Origin: Bin5 sp965207495
GTDB taxonomy: Bacteria > Chloroflexota > Anaerolineae > Caldilineales > Caldilineaceae
NCBI GenBank assembly: GCA_965207495.1
Contig: OZ242287.1
Location: 5,022,001 to 5,086,000, forward strand
Reading direction: 5' to 3'
Length of the DNA: 64,000 nucleotides
Made by a program: the position numbers and the translations under genes. The first letter of the stretch is position 1; each line of letters begins with the position of its first letter. Of the stretch, positions 29,001 through 36,314 are shown piece after piece. Under the pieces are notes generated by a model. The model was given only the letters and a program-made list of their open reading frames with translations. It was not told where the DNA came from and searched no databases.

Positions 29001-29473
29001 TCCCACCAGGTTATCAGCTGGTAGCGGGCGGCGTCGGGGACTTCTGTCCAGGTCAGGGCGACGGCGGCGGTGGCGGGCTGGGCGCTGAGGTCGGGGGCGG
29101 CGAGGTCGGCGTGGGGGGTGGCGGAGACCTGTTCGGACCAGGGGCCGTGCCGGCCGTCGGCGTCGAGGGCGCGTATGCGGTAGTAGTAGGTGGTACCGAT
29201 GGTTAGGTCGGTATGGCTGAAGGCGGCGGCGGTGAGGTTGTCGCCGCCAATCTGTTGCCAACCGGTGTCTGCATGCCACCAGGTGATGAGCTGGTAGCGG
29301 TGTGCGCCTTCGACCTGGGTCCAGGTGAGGTTGACGGCGCCGGCGGCGGGTTGGGCTGTCAGGGTGGGCGCGGTCTCCTGGACGGCGGCCGGGTTGACGA
29401 GCAGGAGCGCGGCGGCGAGGGCCAGGAGGAGGGCGGCGAGTGTGGTGCGGGCGCGGCGGAGAGACGGAGTCAA
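26066..29473 (-). CDS. secreted multi-Fn3 protein with zinc metallopeptidase domain
   Basis: 1135 residues with a signal peptide (TLAALLLALAAALLLVNPAA). Two Fn3 domains (about 35-210) are followed by Thr/Pro-rich linkers separating about four more Fn3-like domains. One of these (about 550-655) is atypical and contains four Cys. Then comes a catalytic domain (about 795-990) with the zinc motif HIMIHEIAHLVEDAL (HExxH) and a downstream Glu in ALEYWAELVRTW, resembling anthrax-lethal-factor-like peptidases. The last 145 residues form a separate beta-rich domain. TTG start at 29473 with AGGAGC 8 nt upstream. The enzyme is predicted to be extracellular. The second zinc ligand region is visible but the full fold is inferred. 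Confidence 0.88.
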   Translation of the reverse strand: MTPSLRRARTTLAALLLALAAALLLVNPAAVQETAPTLTAQPAAGAVNLTWTQVEGAHRYQLITWWHADTGWQQIGGDNLTAAAFSHTDLTIGTTYYYRIRALDADGRHGPWSEQVSATPHADLAAPDLSAQPATAAVALTWTEVPDAARYQLITWWDVDTGWQQIAGDNLTAVAYTHTDLTAGATYYYRIRARSAAGEPGPWSQQRSATVPNAPDSTAAPAHTFTPAPAPPSATPTLAAAPSATPTAPPALTATPTPTAIPAPTQTPTPTPTTTPPATSHEPDSSNTLVLSDLQAPVLTAQVAGGTVALSWTPIDGAARYEVTSWTDAGGWQPVGGDNLTAAAYNQSGLTAATAYYFYVRAVSSSGGPGPWSEPVSVTLPETQPSASSPTPTPTAAPASTPAATAAPGSVSLSSGFTPPVLTVQAKDGAIEVSWNAVPTAVRYILITWWEVDTGWQDIGGDNLTATTYSHTTAVPGTTYYYSVRAVNAAGDLTPWSDYPSASLPAGPTPTPTPTPSPAAAQSATPTITPTTTPTATPSSGPAYGFVTRSNISAVRAGPNITLSWNPLPAAIHYNIYYCLSVGEGVPICRSALFFRSAYELVARELTVTSFLHEGLLQAPAGAAYSHFYVVQACFRAACPILTRQLPTVAPVPTATPTATAAPTPTSSSAAAGLPAPTLTVAAANGAIELRWTAVPGAVRYILLSWWDSKLGWQDIGGDTLTAATFTHTEFTPGQTYFYAVRAVNAAGDESPWSAYPSVIAPAAPTPTPAPTQTAGARVSSPPSSLGVHAYYTKYLDAAGVPVLSSNDVSDEELYQVRDTFLAMLSDRPDLIKTMSDYAFRLLIYPDRFEKGGHVSDLPEFKGLGFSWRVAGAAGKTPYGWVAGGPEVARHCNHIMIHEIAHLVEDALRLQPEGEQFMYKLNSAYQAAMLRGLWQDRYASTNALEYWAELVRTWLTPSQFDGWIGPGYHKLADYDPVGAALVKEILGNPAPLTFCQIQRFDLQGTVSGPTSQTPLAHSYILQLSMRSPTGAKRLLGASTTVRRSDRTFSFERLFVEKAFLNASGEKPHIVIGIYRYNSAGNAACPAAAFLNHDGSFVRTTDQGQWKRIEVTGNHITGLAITIPPNLNWLPLHKCI

Positions 29474-29882
29474 TGGAATGCTCCTGTCTCAGGGCATGTT
29501 TGAGGGTGCAGCGTTTGTGATCGCGGTTGCATCGCAGACTGTTCTGGGGATGGCAGGACGGGGGACGGGGCCGGTCCTGGCGCGAATGGGCGCTGTTTTG
29601 TCTGTATTTTAGACGCATTCGGGGGCGTGAGTGTTCCATTCAGTATTTGGGGCTCGTTGGCGTTTTGTTGTGGTGAGGGTTGCTGGTCGGGACCTAGTTT
29701 GTCCGCGGAGGGACGCGGGGAACTTCATAACCTTTTGTCCGCGGAGGACGCGGAGGGGCGCGGAGAACTGCCTACCCCTTTTTGTCCGCGGAGGACGCGG
29801 AGAACTTCCTAAAACCCTTTTGCCGCGGAGGGTCGTGGTACGTTAGACCGAATTGAGGGTTTAGTTCGTGTGAATGTGAGAA
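29474..29882 (+). repeat. GC-rich repeat array B, 4 units, with flanks
   Basis: The array proper is about 29697-29837: four units, two of them shortened by loss of the middle CGCGGAGGGG block. No gene in the rest of this gap. Confidence 0.85.
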
Positions 29883-30269
29883 TCAACGATGTTCTCTGAC
29901 GAGCCGTTTGCGCTCCAGTTGGCCGTGGCTGCCGAAGTTGAAGAGTAGGCCGACTGTAAGACCGGTGGCCTTGAGATAGTTGAGGAGTTGGGCGTCTTCC
30001 TTACCGGAGAGCTGGTTGAGCGCCTTCAGCTCGACGATGATCTGGCCGAAACATATGAGGTCGGCGTAGTATTGTTGGGTAAGGGGTTGTCCCTTGTAGT
30101 TGATGTCGAGAGGTACTTCGGACTCAAAGGGTATGTTGCGGGCGGTCAGTTCGCGCTGCATGGCTTCCTGGTAGACGTTTTCGAGGAAGCCGGGCCCGAG
30201 GGTGCGATGCAGTTCGATGGCCGCGCCGGTGACGGCGTAGGTCTCATCCTCCAAAATCAGTTTGGTCAT
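29883..30269 (-). CDS. GxxExxY family protein
   Basis: 128-residue member of the GxxExxY family. The name-giving motif is GFLENVYQEA near residues 27-36. A PD-(D/E)XK-like core is suggested by YYADLICFGQIIVELKAL (Asp, then Glu-x-Lys). The function of the family is not established; it is common and scattered in Chloroflexota, cyanobacteria and planctomycetes, and the core suggests nucleic acid processing. ATG at 30269; only a weak and distant AAAGGA upstream. It sits between repeat array B and small mobile-type genes. Confidence 0.85.
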   Translation of the reverse strand: MTKLILEDETYAVTGAAIELHRTLGPGFLENVYQEAMQRELTARNIPFESEVPLDINYKGQPLTQQYYADLICFGQIIVELKALNQLSGKEDAQLLNYLKATGLTVGLLFNFGSHGQLERKRLVREHR

Positions 30270-30388
30270 GGCTGCCGGTTGGATCCTTTCTGCGCAGGCG
30301 ACAGAGTTTTTATGAGCTTTTTCATAAGAATATGTCCGCTTTGTCCGCTCGGAGGCGGTTTTTTGGTGCGGAATTTGTGTTTTGGCGG

Positions 30389-30730
30389 CTAATTGTCCAT
30401 GTTGTCCATGCGTTTGAGGAGGGCGAGGAGGGTGCGCAGGTCGTTTTTTTCGGCGGCCTGCTGGCGGATCAGCTCAATGAGCTCCTGGCGGCCATCGGCG
30501 CGGCCGGCGTGAATGGCGGCGAGGATTTGGGCGGCGTCTTTGGGCGCGGGGCGGCGGTCTTCGGGTTCAATGCCGTCGAAGTAGCCCTCGGGGTGTTCTT
30601 CCTCTTCTTCGAGCTCTTCGCGCCAGCGGCGAAGGGTGCGGTCGGAGACGCCGATGATGGCGGCGAGGTCTTTCCAGGTTGCGCCGGCCTTGGCGGCTTG
30701 GCGGATGGATTGGAGGTCTTTGTCGTTCAT
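30389..30730 (-). CDS. small helix-turn-helix protein
   Basis: About 113 residues. The N-terminal helix-turn-helix (DLAAIIGVSDRTLRRWREEL) is of the homeodomain-like/terminase-small-subunit type. It is followed by an acidic stretch and a helical C-terminus that repeats MDNMDN at the end. The ATG at 30730 (MNDKDLQSIRQ) is preferred; an upstream start would add 23 residues of low quality. It may be a phage- or transposon-derived DNA-binding protein, close to another terminase-like gene at 31048. Confidence 0.7.
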   Translation of the reverse strand: MNDKDLQSIRQAAKAGATWKDLAAIIGVSDRTLRRWREELEEEEEHPEGYFDGIEPEDRRPAPKDAAQILAAIHAGRADGRQELIELIRQQAAEKNDLRTLLALLKRMDNMDN

Positions 30731-31047
30731 GGTGGATAGTGGATAGGGCGGGTATGCGGGTTGTATTGTGCTGTTGGCGGTGCACCGGTCGAAGGTCAAA
30801 TTGGCAAAATGAACCGGCCGGGCGGCTGGTGGGAGCGGGCCGGCGTTAAGGGTGGGCGGCTGTCAGCGTGTGCAGCGGCTTAGACTGTTGCTACGAAGTG
30901 CCGACAGGGAGACCCCAGACACCAAGTATGGCACAAATGTTCCTGAAGGCAAAAACCGTGACCAATGCGGGGGACGAGGGTCAAGTTCCTTTACTAGAGG
31001 CGCCAGGGCGGGGCGCTGCGAGAGTTGGGCGTTTCCTGATTGCGGCT
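30731..31047. other. gene-free stretch
   Basis: About 317 bases. A short GTGGATA repeat lies at the left end (30731-30745). Nothing else recognised. Confidence 0.5.
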
Positions 31048-32268
31048 TCATTCCTTGTCGTCCTTAGAGCCGTAGACACGCTTAAGTTTCACCTCATCCT
31101 CTTCTTCTTCCTCCCTTAGCATTTGGACGGCCTTTTTTTCGACCAGAGAGGCGACGTGAAGCTGGCGGTGTTCGTCGACGGATTTGCCTTCGATGGCCTG
31201 GTACTGGCGCCAGAAGGATTGCAGGAAGCTGCGCTGTCGGCGCAGGAGAGGCGAGAGGTGTTGGCGCGCTTTTGCCTGCACCAAGCGGCCGATCGCGGCT
31301 GTTTCGAGGGCCCTGGTTGCGTCGAGCAGGCCGCTGAGATGCGCTTCATAGGCTTTGTCGTGGAGGAGGTGAAGTCGGAGCTCGATGCGTGCGAGCGGTT
31401 CGCCGACGTGGCTGGCGTCGAAGGCGGCGGCGCGCTCCTGCCAGTTCCATTTGCCGGCGGCCCTGGCGAGCGTGGACTGCCGGCGGATGCCGGCCATGGC
31501 GGCCACTTGCGCGGTGGACTGGAAGAACTGGAGGCTCAGGTAGATGCGGAACCAGTGGAAGTGCTGATCCGGTTCTCCAGGCTGCCGGCGCCAGAGCTTC
31601 GTCTCGGGAGGGTCCTCTACCGACTGGCGGTTGGGGCCGTCCGTTACGGGATCGTATTCCCATTCAACGGGGCCTAAAGTCGCTTCGATCTCCATTGAAG
31701 CCAGTTTCGTGGCAATTTCCAACCTTCTGTCCAGGACCATATCGTGCAGCCGGCTTTCGTTTATATTCAGCGTCACGTCTTTTTCTTTGCGGCGGGGTTC
31801 CATGAGATTGAGGAGGGCGCGCTGATACTGGATGAGGGGGCCCAGCTGCTTGCGCGCTGCGGCCTGGTCCAGATCAGGGATTGCGGCGGCGGACAGGGAA
31901 CAGGAGGTGTCCTCCAGGCCGGTGAAGTGGGCTATGTAGGCGGTCTCTCTGAGCAGCTGGGCGCGCCACTCATTGCGGAGGGCGGCGAATCCGTTGCCGG
32001 GGCGGTCTGAGGCGGTGAGGCGCTCTTGCCAGCGCCACTGACGGGCGGCCTTTGCGATGAGCCTGGTGTTGGGTCTGAGGCCTACGATTTCGGCGACGCG
32101 TTTGTGGGTGCGCGGCGGTGGGAGGGTGAGGTAGATTTGGAACCAGCGGTAGCGGTCGAGCGGTTCGCCGGGTTGCCGATCACATGGTTGGGGCTGGCTG
32201 TCGAGCTGCTCAAGGGCGTCGTCCAGGGTTGGGAAGTCGACAGTCGCCGGGGTTTGAATTTCGTTCAT
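31048..32268 (-). CDS. internally duplicated terminase-small-subunit-like protein
   Basis: 406 residues made of two related halves. Each half contains PGEP followed by a short segment ending W-F-x-I-Y-L (RYRWFQIYLTL and HFHWFRIYLSL). Each then has a helix-turn-helix-like stretch, a W-x-WQER signature (RQWRWQERLTASD at about 77 and GKWNWQERAAAFD at about 275), and an A-x-L-R-x-E/I helix with a long C-terminal helix. The W-x-W-x-ER pattern recalls phage terminase small subunits, but the order and the duplication are unusual. The C-terminal tail is very acidic then basic (EEEEEDEVKLKRV). ATG at 32268; near-consensus promoter at 32491-32519. Function unknown; DNA binding is inferred. Confidence 0.75.
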   Translation of the reverse strand: MNEIQTPATVDFPTLDDALEQLDSQPQPCDRQPGEPLDRYRWFQIYLTLPPPRTHKRVAEIVGLRPNTRLIAKAARQWRWQERLTASDRPGNGFAALRNEWRAQLLRETAYIAHFTGLEDTSCSLSAAAIPDLDQAAARKQLGPLIQYQRALLNLMEPRRKEKDVTLNINESRLHDMVLDRRLEIATKLASMEIEATLGPVEWEYDPVTDGPNRQSVEDPPETKLWRRQPGEPDQHFHWFRIYLSLQFFQSTAQVAAMAGIRRQSTLARAAGKWNWQERAAAFDASHVGEPLARIELRLHLLHDKAYEAHLSGLLDATRALETAAIGRLVQAKARQHLSPLLRRQRSFLQSFWRQYQAIEGKSVDEHRQLHVASLVEKKAVQMLREEEEEDEVKLKRVYGSKDDKE

Positions 32269-32490
32269 TTTGTTTATCCCCTGTGGGCGGGCAATAAAAA
32301 AGCGCCCACTTGCTGGCGGCGGTGCGGGGCGAGAGGGACAACTCGCGCGGCGGTGCCGGGAAGGAAGCGGAGCGCCTGTGTTTGTTGCTGGTACGGGCGG
32401 CGGGGCCCGAACCGGAGAGCGACAGGGGGTCCAGGGATTCAGTTGGGGCTGGCATCGCGGGTTGAGCGTTTTGATGTCAGCCTAATGGTA

Positions 32491-32519
32491 ATTGTACACG
32501 AGAATTGGATGTTTGTCAA
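32491..32519 (-). promoter_or_regulatory. near-consensus promoter for the duplicated protein gene
   Basis: Minus strand TTGACA (32514-32519), 17-bp spacer, TACAAT (32491-32496). The leader to the start at 32268 would be about 215 nt. Confidence 0.65.
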
Positions 32520-32524
32520 CCAAC

Positions 32525-32783
32525 TGCAACTTCTTTTGTCCGCGGAGAACGCGGAGGACGGCAACGGCAACTTCTTTGTCCACGGAGGACACGGAGGGGC
32601 GCGGAGAACGGCAACGGCAACTTCTTTTGTCCGCGGAGGACGCGGAGAGGCGCGGAGAACGGCAACTTCTTTTGTCCGCGGAGGACGCGGAGAGGCGCGG
32701 AGAACGGCAATTTCTTTTGTCCGCGGAGGACGCGGAAGGGCGCGGAGAACTGCTAAGACCTTTTTGTCCGCGGGGTACGGGGA
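32525..32783 (+). repeat. GC-rich repeat array C, 6 units
   Basis: Six units, spaced about 40-50 bases apart, starting immediately after the promoter at 32491-32519. It lies within the 32269-33091 gap, the rest of which shows no convincing gene. Confidence 0.9.
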
Positions 32784-33091
32784 TTTTTGGATTACTGGAT
32801 GGGGATGATTTTGGAGAACGGCCCTTGCGGCGCGGAGGGGGTTGTTGTGGTCAGGAGGATGGGGATTTATTGATCTTGAGAGAGGGGGAAGGGTCGGCCA
32901 AGGCCAGGTGACGGGGGTGGAGGAAGGGGACGTTAGTCGGTCTGGCCGTTTTGCGGGGTGATGCCGTGCGCACGCAGAAGCGCCGGGGGCCGGTTGGCCC
33001 TATCACTTTCGCGGGCGGCGCGTTTGGCGCCTGTGGGTATGAGCTCGCCAGAGGCGTTCTGCCAGGGCGGCCTGGAGGTCGAAGAAAGGTG

Positions 33092-33358
33092 TCAGGTCAC
33101 CGATCGCGAGGAGGCCTGAATGCGTTCGACAATCCACCGGGTAATCAGCTGCGCATGGGAGATGCCGCTTGCCCGGGCAAGCGCTCTGACAGTCCGGGAT
33201 TCATCCGGCGCCAGACTAACCGTGACGGTAGTTTGACGGTCGAAGACCGGCTCGTCCACTTCTTCCAGTTCGGCATCGAAGTCGGTTAAGTCATTTGTAT
33301 CCCAGAAGTCAGCGAGCTCCCGGATCGAATCGGTCTGCAGGATTTTCTGGGGGGTCAC
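33092..33358 (-). CDS. CopG-type antitoxin (BrnA-like), orphan
   Basis: About 88 residues. The N-terminal half (IRELADFWDTNDLTDFDAEL) matches the CopG_antitoxin/BrnA family pattern. The C-terminal half, after VTVSLAPDESRTV, fits a ribbon-helix-helix DNA-binding domain (RALARASGISHAQLITRWIV). The GTG at 33358 is chosen because GGAGG lies 5 nt upstream; a GTG at 33370 adds four residues. In known BrnT-BrnA modules the toxin gene is just upstream, but that position holds repeat array D and no toxin gene. A short overlapping frame (about 44 codons, from about 33138 down to 33007) encodes PFFDLQAALAERLWRAHTHR. It could be a gene remnant. Confidence 0.72.
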   Translation of the reverse strand: MTPQKILQTDSIRELADFWDTNDLTDFDAELEEVDEPVFDRQTTVTVSLAPDESRTVRALARASGISHAQLITRWIVERIQASSRSVT

Positions 33359-33458
33359 CTGTTCCTCCACTGTCTATATCGCCTTCTTTCCCTGCCGGTC
33401 ATCGGTCGGGCGGTGACAGGGAGTCCCCGGCCACCAGGAAACCGGATTGTTACAATGT

Positions 33459-33707
33459 CAACTTCCTTGTCCACGGAGGACACGGAGGAGCACGGAGAAC
33501 GGCAACGGCAACTTCTTTTGTCCGCGGAGGACGCGGGGGAGGGCAACTGCAACTTCTTTGTCCGCGGAGGACGCGGAGGGGCGCGGAGAACGGCAACGGC
33601 AACGTCTTTTGTCCACGGAGGACACGGAGAACGGCAACGGCAACTTCTTTTGTCCGCGGAGAACGGCAACGGCGACTTCTTTGTCCACGGAGGACACGGA
33701 GAGCGTC
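33459..33707 (+). repeat. GC-rich repeat array D, 6 units
   Basis: Six units, several shortened, between the antitoxin gene and a small membrane protein gene. It is followed at 33718-33748 by a partial copy of the GGATTGTCTGAAC element. The rest of 33371-33770 holds nothing recognised. Confidence 0.9.
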
Positions 33708-33770
33708 TTTTGTTTGCGAAGGATTGTCTGAACGGCAGTTTTTCTGACTTTGGAGGGGGCGCCTGCGCAG

Positions 33771-34001
33771 TCAGTTTGGGAGGCGTGAGAGGATGTTGAT
33801 CAGGACGCTGAGTAATGTTGCCAAAGAAGCCATACCCACACCAACGATCCAGATTACAGTTTTAAGAGTCGCCTTTGAGACGTCGTCTTTGGTCGCCAAG
33901 TGTTCATAGGCTCCCTGCAATTCACTTGTGCTTTTGGTTAAGTCGTCTACTCTGTTTTCGGGGCTGTTTGTTCGGTCTCCATGTTCGGACATTGCCAGCA
34001 T
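33771..34001 (-). CDS. small tail-anchored membrane protein
   Basis: 76 residues. A polar N-terminal part predicted as coiled coil (DDLTKSTSELQGAYEHLATK) is followed by one C-terminal transmembrane helix (KTVIWIVGVGMASLATLLSV). The layout is like small phage hemolysin XhlA/CCDC90-type proteins. ATG at 34001 with a GGGG-type site; a second ATG lies three codons later. No known family is assigned. Confidence 0.6.
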   Translation of the reverse strand: MLAMSEHGDRTNSPENRVDDLTKSTSELQGAYEHLATKDDVSKATLKTVIWIVGVGMASLATLLSVLINILSRLPN

Positions 34002-34106
34002 GCGCGATCCCCCCCTTCGGCAGGCTACCTATATGCGAACAGAGGTTAGCACAAAACAGGCATTTTGTACATAGCAGGTGGAAAGATTCAGATTTGGGGG
34101 TGAGAG

Positions 34107-34273
34107 GAGGGGAAAGGGCGGGGGAGAGGGCGGGGGAAGGGCGGGGGAAAGGGCAGGGGAAAGGGCAGGGGAGAGGGCAGGGGAAAGGGCAGGGGAAAGG
34201 GCAGGGGAGAGGGCAGGGGAGAGGGCAGGGGAAAGGGCAGGGGAGAGGGCAGGGGAAAGGGCAGGGGAAAGGG
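34107..34273. repeat. 12-bp G-rich minisatellite
   Basis: About 14 copies of a 12-base unit close to GGGGAAAGGGCA or GGGGAGAGGGCA. The plus strand has closely spaced G runs able to form quadruplexes. It abuts the hairpin at 34274-34303. Confidence 0.9.
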
Positions 34274-34303
34274 AACGCGCTCCGGGTTGGGCCGGAGCGC
34301 GTT
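34274..34303 (-). terminator. hairpin after Pro-rich secreted protein 1
   Basis: Perfect 12-bp stem AACGCGCTCCGG (34274-34285) / CCGGAGCGCGTT (34292-34303), 65 bases downstream of the stop at 34368. On the minus strand it runs into the pyrimidine-rich minisatellite. Confidence 0.65.
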
Positions 34304-34367
34304 ATTGGTTTGGGGGTGGTGACCGGTTTAGGTCAGTTTGGGTTGTGGGCGGCCGCGAGGGGGGCTT

Positions 34368-35009
34368 TTACCATTGCAGGTGATCGACGTTGTGTTGGGC
34401 GTCTATGGTAAAGACGTAGGGTTTGTCGAAGTCGTGCGGCGGTCTGTCGGCGTAGAAGGTGCTGACGCGGAGCAGTCTTTCGGCCGGCAGGTAGTCGATG
34501 GTGACGGGTTTGCCGGTGCCGGGGTTGCTGCCCTCGTAAAGGGTGACGGGGTCACCGGAATACTGGCTCGACAGGATGCTGAAGTTGTCGAAGAAGGGCC
34601 CGATTTTGCTGGTTCCGTCGCGGGCGATGAAGTAGACGCGCAGGCCGGAGCCGGCCTGGCTGAGCTGGATGGGCGTGGCGGCGTGGAGGATGATGGCGTT
34701 GGGGGGCGGCCAGGGGTAAATGACGGGCTTTATGAGCCCGTTGACGGTGGGGGGCGGGGCTACTCCGCCGCCATTGTTTCCTCCGCCTCCGCCGCCTCCG
34801 CCATTGAAGCCGGGGGGCGGGGGCGGCTGGTCATTGTTTGGGGTGGCTGTGGGCGCGGGTGTATCGCCGAAACCAGGCGGCGGCGGCGGGTCGTCAATGG
34901 CATTTGGCGCGGAATGGGGCCGCGCGGCGGCGATCGAGGCGGTGGCAATCGTCACCAGAAAGGCCGACACGACGATGACGATGAGCCTGGAGCGCTTCGG
35001 GTGGGACAT
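34368..35009 (-). CDS. secreted Pro-rich protein, family member 1
   Basis: 213 residues: signal peptide (LIVIVVSAFLVTIATASIAA), a Pro/Gly/Asn-rich linker (about 30-100, with PPPPPGF) and a C-terminal domain of about 95 residues shared by six proteins in this window. The shared domain runs from ILHAATPIQLSQ through GSNPGTGKPVTIDYLPAE and LRVSTFYADRP to KPYVFTIDAQHNVDHLQW, ending in Trp. No enzyme motif is visible and there are no cysteines in the domain. ATG at 35009 preceded by AGAGGAGA. Promoter-like pair at 35075-35104. Probably exported and processed; function unknown. Confidence 0.85.
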   Translation of the reverse strand: MSHPKRSRLIVIVVSAFLVTIATASIAAARPHSAPNAIDDPPPPPGFGDTPAPTATPNNDQPPPPPGFNGGGGGGGGNNGGGVAPPPTVNGLIKPVIYPWPPPNAIILHAATPIQLSQAGSGLRVYFIARDGTSKIGPFFDNFSILSSQYSGDPVTLYEGSNPGTGKPVTIDYLPAERLLRVSTFYADRPPHDFDKPYVFTIDAQHNVDHLQW

Positions 35010-35074
35010 TTATTTCTCCTCTTCTTAAGCAACGCAGATACGCATTCTGCGCTTTGTTGTGAAAGGCGCGTAGT

Positions 35075-35104
35075 ACTTTACACCGTATGCGGGGCATGTG
35101 TCAA
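35075..35104 (-). promoter_or_regulatory. promoter for Pro-rich secreted protein 1
   Basis: Minus strand TTGACA (35099-35104), 18-bp spacer, TAAAGT (35075-35080). The layout matches the tandem elements upstream of member 4 at 42552-42725. Confidence 0.6.
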
Positions 35105-35136
35105 CTCAGGATTGGGTTTTTCTGTGCTGTGGTTTA

Positions 35137-35187
35137 GGGGATTGTCTGAACCGCAGTTTTAGGGGATTTAGGAGATTAAGTGTGATT
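35137..35187 (+). repeat. GGATTGTCTGAAC element, copy next to array E
   Basis: Contains GGATTGTCTGAACCGCAG and TTTAGGAGATTAAGTGTGAT. Other copies: 43001-43076, 43431-43503, 44354-44418 and 58731-58783; partial copies at 33718-33748 and 44712-44744. Confidence 0.85.
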
Positions 35188-35228
35188 CTTGCGGCGATGG
35201 CGGCGTTGGGTGGGACGTAGGGAGGGCG

Positions 35229-36116
35229 GCGGAGAACGGCAACGGCAACGGCAACTTCTTTTGTCCGCGGAGGACGCGGAGGGGCACGGAGAACGGCAAC
35301 GGCAACTTCTTTTGTCCGCGGAGGACACGGAGAGGCACGGAGAACGGCAACGGCAACTTCCTTGTCCGCGGAGGACGCTGAGGGGCACGGAGAACGGCAA
35401 CGGCAACAACTTTTGTCCGAGGAGGACACGGAGAGGCACGGAGAACGGCAACGGCAACTTCTTTGTCCGCGGAGGACGCTGAGGGGCACGGAGAACGGCA
35501 ACGGCAACAACTTTTGTCCGCGGAGGACACGGAGAGGCACGGAGAACGGCAACGGCAACTTCTTTTGTCCACGGAGGACACGGAGAGGCACGGAGAACGG
35601 CAACGGCAACTTCTTTTGTCCACGGAGGACACGGAGGGGCACGGAGAACGGCAACGGCAACTTCATTTGTCCGCGGAGAACGCGGAGAGGCGCGGAGGAC
35701 GGCAACGGCAACTTCTTTTGTCCACGGAGGACACGGAGGGGCACGGAGAACGGCAACTTCTTTTGTCCGCGGAGGACGCGGAGGGGCACGGAGAACGGCA
35801 ACGGCAACTTCTTTTGTCCGCGGAGGACACGGAGGGGCACGGAGAACGGCAACGGCAACTTCTTTTGTCCGCGGAGGACACGGAGGGGCACGGAGAACGG
35901 CAACGGCAACATCTCTTGTCCGCGGAGGACACGGAGAACGGCAACGGCAACTTCTTTTGTCCGCGGTGGACACGGAGGGGCGCGGAGAACGGCAACGGCA
36001 ACTTCTTTTGTCCGCGGAGGACACGGAGAACGGCAACGGCAACTTCTTTTGTCCGCGGTGGACACGGAGGGGCGCGGAGAACGGCAACGGCAACTTCTTT
36101 TGTCCGCGGAGGACGG
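35229..36116 (+). repeat. GC-rich repeat array E, 18 units
   Basis: Largest array. Regular period of 51 bases in the best-preserved part (unit starts at 35761, 35812 and 35863). Units begin TTTTGTCCGCGGAGGAC, continue with CACGGAGGGGCACGGAG and end GAACGGCAACGGCAACTTC. Some lack the 6-base GGCAAC or a 10-base middle block. CGCGG and CACGG versions alternate. Confidence 0.95.
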
Positions 36117-36179
36117 CTCTTTTTTTGATCTGCGGGGGCCAGTGGGGGGATCGTTGGGGGGAGTGTGGATGATGCGGGG

Positions 36180-36200
36180 GCCCCGGCGGGATGCCGGGGC
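36180..36200 (-). terminator. hairpin after Pro-rich secreted protein 2
   Basis: 8-bp stem GCCCCGGC (36180-36187) / GCCGGGGC (36193-36200), 5-base loop, about 115 bases beyond the stop codon. Confidence 0.5.
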
Positions 36201-36314
36201 GCTTTGCTTTGCAATTTGGAGGATGGCACAGGCAGGTCAGGCTGGTCGGGATGCGGTGTGTGGGGATGCCCTCGCGTTGCCGGGCCGGGCTGCGCGCTTC
36301 AGGGTTGGGACAGG

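Noticed and set aside
30389..32268. Integrated prophage.
   Set aside because: Only two terminase-like or helix-turn-helix genes are present. No capsid, portal, integrase or attachment sites are visible.
34078..34383. Open frame with GERAGERAGE repeats.
   Set aside because: It is a translation of the G-rich minisatellite; there is no ribosome binding site or domain.
35229..36116. CRISPR array.
   Set aside because: Regular spacing and short repeats are present, but there are no unique spacers: the whole 51-base unit repeats. No cas gene is in the window.
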